64,000 nt of DNA from Streptomyces spiroverticillatus (GTDB taxonomy: Bacteria > Actinomycetota > Actinomycetes > Streptomycetales > Streptomycetaceae): contig BMUX01000022.1 of assembly GCA_014650415.1 (NCBI GenBank), positions 46,137 to 110,136 on the forward strand, given 5' to 3'. Below are positions 58,653 through 64,000 of the stretch, in pieces. The notes beneath the pieces were generated by a model that made no database searches, was not told the DNA's origin, and saw nothing but the letters and a program-made list of their open reading frames with translations. Position numbers and translations under genes: made by a program. How positions within the stretch are numbered: the stretch's first letter is position 1; the number at the start of each line of letters is the position of its first letter.

Positions 58653-59558
58653 ATGTCTCAGCACTCGAACCACCCGACGTACCCCCAGGGCCCCGAGCCG
58701 CAGTACTACGGCGGCCAGGACGGCCAGCCGGGCGGCCACCCCGGCGGCTACCCGGGTGGTCACGGCGGCCATGGCGCCCCCCGCGCCGCCCGCAACGGTC
58801 TGGGCACGGCGGCCCTGATCCTCGGCCTCATCGGCGCACTGTCCGGGCTGATCCCGCTGATGTTCTGGCTGGCCGGCGTCCTCGGCCTGATCGCCCTGAT
58901 CCTGGGCCTGACGGGCAACGGCCGGGTCAAGCGCGGCGAGGCCACCAACAAGGGCGTGACGCTGACCGGCGCGGCGCTCGGACTGGTGTCGCTGATCCTG
59001 TCGGCGGTGGGCGCGGTACTGCTGTTCAAGGCGGTCGACGACGGCATCAAGGAGCTCGACAAGACGCTGTCGGGGCAGGAGGCCACCAAGAAGGGCGGCA
59101 CGGCCGACGGCGCGAAGTCCGAGGACAAGGCCGCGGGCGGGGAGAAGGCCGGGAAGTCCGACAAGGACACAGCCCTCGCCGCGGGCGACTCCGCCGAGTA
59201 CGACGACAAGCTGACCGTCACGGTGTCCGCACCGACGAAGTTCACGCCCGGCGAGTACGCGGCCGGTCACACCAAGGGGAACAAGGCCCGCCTGGTGACG
59301 GTGGTCGTCCACAACGCGGGGACGGAGAAGTTCAACGCCTCGACCGTCATGGCGACGGCCCGCGCCGGCAAGGACGGCACGGAGGCCGAGCAGATCTTCG
59401 ACGAGAAGGCCGGGACGATGTTCCAGGGCAGCATCCTGCCCGGCAAGAAGGCCACGGTGAAGTACGCCTTCAGCATCCCGGCCGACGCGAAGAACCTGAC
59501 CGTGGAGATCGCCCCGGACTTCGAGCACAAGGCGTCGCAGTGGGAGCTGAAGCTCTGA
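58653..59558 (+). CDS. DUF4190/DUF4352 membrane protein
   Basis: A 301-residue protein. A Gly/His/Pro/Tyr-rich N-terminus with GGHPGGYPGGHGGHG (about 28-44) precedes a DUF4190 two-helix domain (about 50-135, TAALILGLIGALSGLIPL). A charged linker is followed by an extracytoplasmic DUF4352-like beta domain (about 190-300). GGAGG lies 7 bp before ATG at 58653. Function unknown; such proteins are common in actinobacteria. It is divergent from the methylase fusion and preceded by the half-site array. Confidence 0.85.
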   Translation: MSQHSNHPTYPQGPEPQYYGGQDGQPGGHPGGYPGGHGGHGAPRAARNGLGTAALILGLIGALSGLIPLMFWLAGVLGLIALILGLTGNGRVKRGEATNKGVTLTGAALGLVSLILSAVGAVLLFKAVDDGIKELDKTLSGQEATKKGGTADGAKSEDKAAGGEKAGKSDKDTALAAGDSAEYDDKLTVTVSAPTKFTPGEYAAGHTKGNKARLVTVVVHNAGTEKFNASTVMATARAGKDGTEAEQIFDEKAGTMFQGSILPGKKATVKYAFSIPADAKNLTVEIAPDFEHKASQWELKL

Positions 59559-59577
59559 CACCGGGCGCAGGAAAGCC

Positions 59578-59626
59578 GAACGCCCCGGCAGGGCCCCTGG
59601 AGGGGGGCGGCCCTGCCGGGGCGTTC
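59578..59626. terminator. Bidirectional hairpin terminator
   Basis: A perfect 18 bp inverted repeat (59578-59595 and 59609-59626) around a 13-base loop, 20 bp after the DUF4190 stop. Confidence 0.88.
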
Positions 59627-59650
59627 CCGCGCGATCTGGCGACGGACGCG

Positions 59651-59748
59651 GGATCCCGCTACGGACGCGACGCGCCACAGATACCGGATCCCGCTACGGA
59701 CGCGGCGCGCCACAGACGCCGGATCCCGCTACGGACGCGGCGCGCTAC
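59651..59748. repeat. 35 bp tandem repeat, about 2.8 copies
   Basis: Units start with GGATCCCGCTACGGACGCG at 59651, 59686 and 59721. Units 1 and 2 differ at three positions; unit 3 is cut after 25 bases, where it runs into the stop codon of the HNH gene. It lies between two convergent genes. Confidence 0.9.
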
Positions 59749-60536
59749 CGCTTGACGGGAGCCTCCGTCGGGTTGCCGCCGCTGGGCAGCCCCTGCTTCG
59801 GGCAGCCCTGGAGCACGGACTTCATGGCGTCGCGCTCGCCGTCGGTCACCCACAGCCCGTACTTCTTCTTCACCGCGACCTGCGAGGCGACGTACGCACA
59901 CCGGTAGCCCTTGTTCGGCGGCAGCCAGGTCGCGGTGTCGCCGTCGCCCTTCTTGCGGTTGGCGGAGGCCTCGGCGGCCAGCAGGTTGAGCGGGTCGTTG
60001 GCGAAGGCGAGCCGCTTGCCCGGACTCCACTGCTGGGCGCCCTTCTGCCAGGCGTCCGACAGTGCCACCAGGTGGTCGATGTCGACCTTGCTCGCACCGC
60101 GCTTGTACTCGACGCGGGTGCCCGTGTACGGATCGTCCTCCAGCACCCCGGAGGCGACCTTGCACCGCTTGGTGCCGTCGGTGAACTTCACGTCCTTCAG
60201 GTCCCGCTTGAGGATGTCGTCGCGGGTGCCGCAGCCGTTGTCGTCGGTGTCCGCCCAGGCCCGGCCGAACGACTTGCGCTCGTAACCGGTCTTCGGCGCA
60301 CGGCCCTTGACGGGAAGGTCGCCGACGGCGGCCAGCGCGGACCCGGGCTTGCCGACGGGCCCGGCCTGGCCCGACCCCGAGCCGCCCCCGTCCTTCATGC
60401 TGTCGCAGCCGACGGTGCCCACCAGCAACGCGGCACCGAGTCCCGCCGCGGACACGGCTTTCCAGGCCCTCCTGGACGTACGAGACGCATGAGACGTACA
60501 AGACGCATGAGACGTACGAAACCCACGAGCTATCAC
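59745..60536 (-). CDS. HNH-family nuclease, lipoprotein
   Basis: A 263-residue exported protein. An N-terminal stretch of repeated RTSHAS/CTSHAS residues is followed by a hydrophobic segment and lipobox-like VGC near residue 43. Residues about 125-225 form a DUF1524/HNH-type nuclease core: VDIDHLVALSDAW, NDPLNLLAAEASANRKKGD, WLPPNKGYRC. Homologues are secreted nucleases. The start is uncertain: GTG at 60536 follows GGGGTGGGG, and GTG at 60548 would add four residues. The N-terminal residues are encoded by the 18 bp tandem repeat. Confidence 0.8.
   Translation of the reverse strand: MIARGFRTSHASCTSHASRTSRRAWKAVSAAGLGAALLVGTVGCDSMKDGGGSGSGQAGPVGKPGSALAAVGDLPVKGRAPKTGYERKSFGRAWADTDDNGCGTRDDILKRDLKDVKFTDGTKRCKVASGVLEDDPYTGTRVEYKRGASKVDIDHLVALSDAWQKGAQQWSPGKRLAFANDPLNLLAAEASANRKKGDGDTATWLPPNKGYRCAYVASQVAVKKKYGLWVTDGERDAMKSVLQGCPKQGLPSGGNPTEAPVKR
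60475..60521. repeat. 18 bp tandem repeat inside the HNH signal peptide
   Basis: Units GACGTACGAGACGCATGA (60475-60492), GACGTACAAGACGCATGA (60493-60510) and a partial third (to 60521). The 18 bp period keeps the reading frame, so copy changes would only lengthen the N-region of the signal peptide. Confidence 0.85.
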
Positions 60537-60750
60537 GACGAACCCCACCCCACGACTTCTTCAGCTGTTCAGCACCGGCAAGCGCCCCACCCTAGGAATG
60601 CCTGCCCCGAACGAACCGCCCGACCCGCGACATACCACCGAAATGTGGTCCGCTCCACACAGCGCGCCGGAGGCTCCCCGGCGCGCGCGATCCCCCGGCC
60701 CGGCGTAGCGTCGGAAATGTCCCGTTCTCTTCTGCGGAAGGAGCCCGCCC

Positions 60751-60933
60751 ATGGGGATCTTCGACAGGTTCAAGGACCAGGCCCAGGACAAGGCGAAGGA
60801 CATTTCCGACGCCGTCGAGGAAGAGGTCAACGAGAAGACCGGCGGAAAGTACTCCGAGAAGGTCGACCAGGCCCAGCAGAAAGTGGAAGGCGCGTTGGGG
60901 ATGGGCGACCGCAAGGAAGACCCCGCACCCTAG
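60751..60933 (+). CDS. Small Rv0909-like antitoxin-type protein
   Basis: A 60-residue highly charged protein of the family annotated as antitoxin (Rv0909/MT0933-like): MGIFDRFKDQAQDKAKD start and repeated QxKxEG heptads suggest an amphipathic helix. GGAAGGAG precedes ATG at 60751. No toxin gene lies next to it; in Streptomyces this family usually stands alone, so an antitoxin role is doubtful. Confidence 0.85.
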   Translation: MGIFDRFKDQAQDKAKDISDAVEEEVNEKTGGKYSEKVDQAQQKVEGALGMGDRKEDPAP

Positions 60934-60986
60934 CCGTACGGGACCGAGTCCCGGCCGTACGGCACCGAACGGAACCTCCTGAACCC

Positions 60987-61023
60987 CCGCCCGCGAAGCC
61001 GCTCATCCCGGCCTCGCGGGCGG
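60987..61023. terminator. Bidirectional hairpin terminator
   Basis: CCGCCCGCGA (60987-60996) pairs perfectly with TCGCGGGCGG (61014-61023) between the small protein and mfd, which converge. Confidence 0.8.
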
Positions 61024-61047
61024 TGTGTTGCCCACTCCCCAAAGGTG

Positions 61048-63888
61048 TCAGCTCAGGATGGTGGTGAGGAACTCGCCCGTCCAGGACAGCAGCTCCCGGC
61101 CCACCACCGGCTTCCCGCCGATCTTGCCCGTCGTCGGCCTCGGTACGAGGATCTGGTGCGCGGCGGACTTGATCACCGTGCGCGGGTACAGCCGCTTCAG
61201 GCGCAGCTCCTGCGACTCCCGCAGCTCCACCGGCGCGAACCGGATGTTCGGCCCCTGGAGCACGATCTCCCCGACCCCGCAGGCACGGGCCAGCATGCGC
61301 AGGCCGGCGACCAGCAGCAGGTTCTCGACCGGTTCCGGCAGCTTGCCGTAGCGGTCGGTGAGCTCCTCCCGTACCGCCGCGATGTCGGCCTCGGTGGTGG
61401 CGGCGGCGATGGCCCGGTACGCCTGGAGGCGCAGCCGCTCGCCGGGCGCGTAGTCGTGCGGAACGTGGGCGTCCACCGGGAGTTCGATCTTGACCTCCAG
61501 CGGAGCCTCTTCCTCCTCGGCCCCGTCGACCGCCGCCCGGTAGTCGGCCACGGCCTCGCCGACCATGCGGATGTACAGGTCGAAGCCGACGCCCGCGATG
61601 TGCCCCGACTGCTCGCCGCCGAGCAGATTGCCCGCGCCGCGGATTTCGAGGTCCTTCATCGCCACGTACATGCCCGCACCCATCTCGGTGTGCTGGGCGA
61701 TGGTCGCCAGCCTCTCGTGCGCGGTCTCGGTCAGCGGCTTCTCCGGCGGGTAGAGGAAGTACGCGTAACCACGCTCGCGACCACGGCCCACACGGCCACG
61801 CAACTGATGCAGCTGCGACAGACCGAAGTTGTCGCCACGCTCGACGATCAACGTGTTCGCATTCGAAATGTCGATACCGGACTCGACGATCGTCGTCGAC
61901 ACCAGCACGTCGAACTTCTTCTCCCAGAAGTCCACGACGACCTGTTCGAGTGCCGTCTCGGACATCTGGCCGTGCGCGGTGGCGATGCGCGCCTCGGGGA
62001 CGATCTCACGCAGCTTGGCGGCGGCCCGGTCGATGGACTCCACCCGGTTGTGGATGTAGAAGACCTGGCCCTCGCGCAGCAGTTCACGGCGGATGGCCGC
62101 GCCGATCTGCTTCTCCTCGTACGGACCGACGAAGGTCAGCACGGGGTGCCGCTCCTCCGGCGGGGTGGTGATCGTCGACATTTCGCGGATGCCGGTGACC
62201 GCCATTTCGAGCGTGCGGGGGATGGGTGTCGCCGACATTGTCAGTACGTCGACATTGGCCCTCAGCTTCTTCAGCTGCTCCTTGTGCTCGACGCCGAAGC
62301 GCTGCTCCTCGTCGACGATGACCAGCCCCAGGTCCTTGAACTGGGTCTCCTGCGAGAACAGCCGGTGCGTGCCGATGACGATGTCGACCGCGCCGTCCTT
62401 GAGCCCCGCGAGGGTGGCCTTCGACTCGGTGTCGGTCTGGAAGCGGCTGAGCGCGCGTACGTTGACGGGGAACTGCGCGTACCGCTCGGTGAAGGTCCCG
62501 AAGTGCTGCTGCACGAGCAGCGTCGTCGGCACCAGTACCGCCACCTGCTTGCCGTCCTGCACTGCCTTGAACGCGGCCCGCACCGCGATCTCCGTCTTGC
62601 CGTAGCCGACGTCGCCGCAGATCAGCCGGTCCATGGGCACCGACTTCTCCATGTCCTCCTTCACCTCGGCGATGGTGGACAGCTGGTCGGGCGTCTCCGC
62701 GTACGGGAAGGCGTCCTCCAGCTCGCGCTGCCAGGGGGTGTCGGGGCCGAAGGTGTGGCCGGGGGCCGCCATCCGCGCGCTGTACAGCTTGATCAGGTCG
62801 GCGGCGATCTCCTTGACCGCCTTCTTGGCGCGCGCCTTGGTCTTCGTCCAGTCGGCGCCGCCGAGCCGGTGCAGGGTCGGGGCCTCGCCGCCGACGTACT
62901 TCGTCACCTGCTCCAGCTGATCGGTCGGGATGTACAGCCGGTCGCCGGGCTGGCCGCGCTTGGCGGGCGCGTACTCCACGAGCAGGTACTCGCGGGTCGC
63001 GCCCTGCACGGTCCGCTGCACCATCTCGATGTAGCGACCGACACCGTGCTGCTCGTGCACGATGAAGTCGCCGACCTGGAGGGTGAGCGGGTCGACGGAC
63101 TTGCGGCGGCGGGCGGGCATCCGCCCGAGTTCCTTGGTGGCGGTGCGCTGGCCGGTGAGGTCGGTCTCCGTCAGCACGGCGAGCTGGAGGACCGGGTCGA
63201 CGAAGCCGTTGTCGAGGCCGCCGCAGGCGACGTGCACGACATTCGGCGAGATCTCGCCCAGGTCCGAGTCGAGCCGGGCGGCGATGCCCTCCCCGCCCAG
63301 CACCTCGACCGTACGGGAGGCAGTCCCGTGCCCCTCGGTCACGAACACCACGCGCCAGCCGTCGGCCAGCCACCCCTTGGTGTCGGCGAGGGCCTTGGCG
63401 GTGTCGCCCCGGTACATCTCGGGGGCGTGCATGGCGAGCTTGAGGGTGTCGTCCTCGAAATCCGCGTCGTCGGCGGCGAACGGCGACACCGACCACCACA
63501 TCATCCCGAGCTCCCGCGCCCGGTCACGGACGTCCGCGATCCCCCACAGCGAAGCCGCACCGACATCAATGGGCGCCTCGCCGCCCCCAGCGGTGGCGGC
63601 CCACGACGCCTGAAGGAACTCCTGGCTCGTCGCCACCAGGTCGGCGGCCCGCGTCCGCACCCGCTCCGGGTCGCAGACGACCGCCATCGACCCCTCGGGC
63701 AGCACGTCGAGCAGCAGCTCCATGTCGTCGACGAGAACCGGAGCCAGCGACTCCATCCCCTCGACAGCGATGCCTTCCGCAATCTTGTGCAGCAGCTCGC
63801 CCAGCTCCGGGTGGGCCTCCGCCAGCGCGGCGGCCCGCTCCCGTACGTCGTCCGTCAGCAGCAGCTCGCGGCAGGGCGGTGCCCACAC
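61048..63888 (-). CDS. mfd: Transcription-repair coupling factor Mfd, 5' truncated
   Basis: 946 residues of the ATP-dependent translocase that removes stalled RNA polymerase and recruits UvrA. The CarD-like RNA polymerase-interaction domain (VGDFIVHEQHGVGRY), Walker A GDVGYGKTEIA, DEEQRFG, TRG-type motif and C-terminal D7 are present. Mfd-like sequence continues upstream of the GTG at 63888 for about 11 codons (to about 63922, DQRSLEV), then homology stops; an in-frame TGA lies at 63945-63943. About 220-230 N-terminal residues (the UvrB-homology module) are missing, so the gene is probably disrupted unless the window continues differently. Confidence 0.88.
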   Translation of the reverse strand: MWAPPCRELLLTDDVRERAAALAEAHPELGELLHKIAEGIAVEGMESLAPVLVDDMELLLDVLPEGSMAVVCDPERVRTRAADLVATSQEFLQASWAATAGGGEAPIDVGAASLWGIADVRDRARELGMMWWSVSPFAADDADFEDDTLKLAMHAPEMYRGDTAKALADTKGWLADGWRVVFVTEGHGTASRTVEVLGGEGIAARLDSDLGEISPNVVHVACGGLDNGFVDPVLQLAVLTETDLTGQRTATKELGRMPARRRKSVDPLTLQVGDFIVHEQHGVGRYIEMVQRTVQGATREYLLVEYAPAKRGQPGDRLYIPTDQLEQVTKYVGGEAPTLHRLGGADWTKTKARAKKAVKEIAADLIKLYSARMAAPGHTFGPDTPWQRELEDAFPYAETPDQLSTIAEVKEDMEKSVPMDRLICGDVGYGKTEIAVRAAFKAVQDGKQVAVLVPTTLLVQQHFGTFTERYAQFPVNVRALSRFQTDTESKATLAGLKDGAVDIVIGTHRLFSQETQFKDLGLVIVDEEQRFGVEHKEQLKKLRANVDVLTMSATPIPRTLEMAVTGIREMSTITTPPEERHPVLTFVGPYEEKQIGAAIRRELLREGQVFYIHNRVESIDRAAAKLREIVPEARIATAHGQMSETALEQVVVDFWEKKFDVLVSTTIVESGIDISNANTLIVERGDNFGLSQLHQLRGRVGRGRERGYAYFLYPPEKPLTETAHERLATIAQHTEMGAGMYVAMKDLEIRGAGNLLGGEQSGHIAGVGFDLYIRMVGEAVADYRAAVDGAEEEEAPLEVKIELPVDAHVPHDYAPGERLRLQAYRAIAAATTEADIAAVREELTDRYGKLPEPVENLLLVAGLRMLARACGVGEIVLQGPNIRFAPVELRESQELRLKRLYPRTVIKSAAHQILVPRPTTGKIGGKPVVGRELLSWTGEFLTTILS

Positions 63889-63922
63889 CCCGTGCTCGGC
63901 GACTTCCAGGGACCGCTGGTCG

Positions 63923-64000
63923 CCGAGTCTGCCTATGCAGAGTCACGGGAAACCACCGATCTCCCTACCGAACACGAACTAGGTAAGGGAGCGCACACCA
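63923..64000. other. Non-Mfd sequence abutting the mfd break
   Basis: These 78 bases are AT-richer than the flanks. On the mfd strand every frame has a stop and rare codons (ATA, AGA, TTA). A near-palindrome AGTCTGC-CTAT-GCAGAGT (63927-63944) sits at the junction. On the + strand AAGGGAG (63985-63991) lies 8 bases before a terminal A, the right distance if a gene starts with ATG at 64000. Confidence 0.55.

Noticed and set aside
59651..59748. CRISPR array
   Set aside because: The copies are contiguous with no variable spacers and no cas genes are near.
60751..60933. Toxin-antitoxin system at the Rv0909-like gene
   Set aside because: No toxin-sized gene of a known family lies beside it; neighbours are an HNH lipoprotein and mfd.

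Overview
The window is high-GC actinobacterial DNA and almost certainly comes from a Streptomyces chromosome. Start codons are often GTG, genes overlap as ATGA or GTGA, there is a class II tRNA-Leu with anticodon UAA (bldA), and two adjacent resuscitation-promoting-factor genes sit beside enolase. From memory the gene order resembles the S. coelicolor core interval around sigI, hutU, bldA, ndh, eno, rpfA and mfd; I could not check this by alignment.

Layout. 1-3.4 kb: a two-component system (the kinase is cut by the window edge) and a POT peptide transporter. 3.4-7.6 kb: a four-gene operon of secreted, wall-anchored or membrane proteins (two DUF6801-like proteins with LPKTG and LAETG sorting signals, a DUF916/WxL-interacting-like protein, and a membrane protein with a proline-rich tail). 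7.8-10.6 kb: a partner-switching module of anti-sigma factor, anti-anti-sigma factor and a divergent SigB-type sigma factor (sigI-like). 10.6-16.1 kb: a histidine-utilisation operon (hutU, M20 amidohydrolase, hutF, hutI) behind a recognisable promoter. 16.2-17.3 kb: a flavin-binding-fold protein and a YefM/RelE-type toxin-antitoxin pair. 17.5-19.6 kb: three Roadblock/LC7 proteins and a partner protein. 19.7-27.6 kb: an RpiR regulator, a small membrane protein, a receptor-like Ser/Thr kinase, cystathionine beta-synthase, an SGNH hydrolase and a thiolase. 28-31 kb: small conserved proteins, a Bax-inhibitor-1 protein and bldA. 31.2-34.6 kb: a MacB/FtsX-like ABC exporter. 34.7-42.7 kb: a secreted PLD-like protein, cyclopropane-fatty-acid synthase, type II NADH dehydrogenase with a Rex-like operator, ppx, DUF501, a DivIC/FtsB-like protein and enolase. 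43.1-45.4 kb: two Rpf proteins, the first behind a ydaO-type c-di-AMP riboswitch. 45.5-48.8 kb: a P450, MazG and a SurA-like lipoprotein. 48.8-53.9 kb: a GtrB-like glycosyltransferase, a YfhO family protein, a GtrA-like protein and a methyltransferase. 54-61 kb: a second Ser/Thr kinase with its membrane partner, an HTH-HsdM-HsdS-like fusion, a DUF4190 protein, an HNH lipoprotein and a small Rv0909-like protein. 61-64 kb: mfd, whose 5' end is broken at about 63.92 kb.

Most of the window is housekeeping and developmental core: cell-wall hydrolases, division, central metabolism and envelope signalling. The most noteworthy items are the WxL-like surface operon, the three-part GtrB/YfhO/GtrA set, the riboswitch and hairpin array around rpfA, the methylase fusion with an altered catalytic motif and an operator-like half-site array, and the abrupt loss of mfd homology at the right edge, which looks like the boundary of an inserted element. 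By eye I found no in-frame TTA codon in any gene I annotated.
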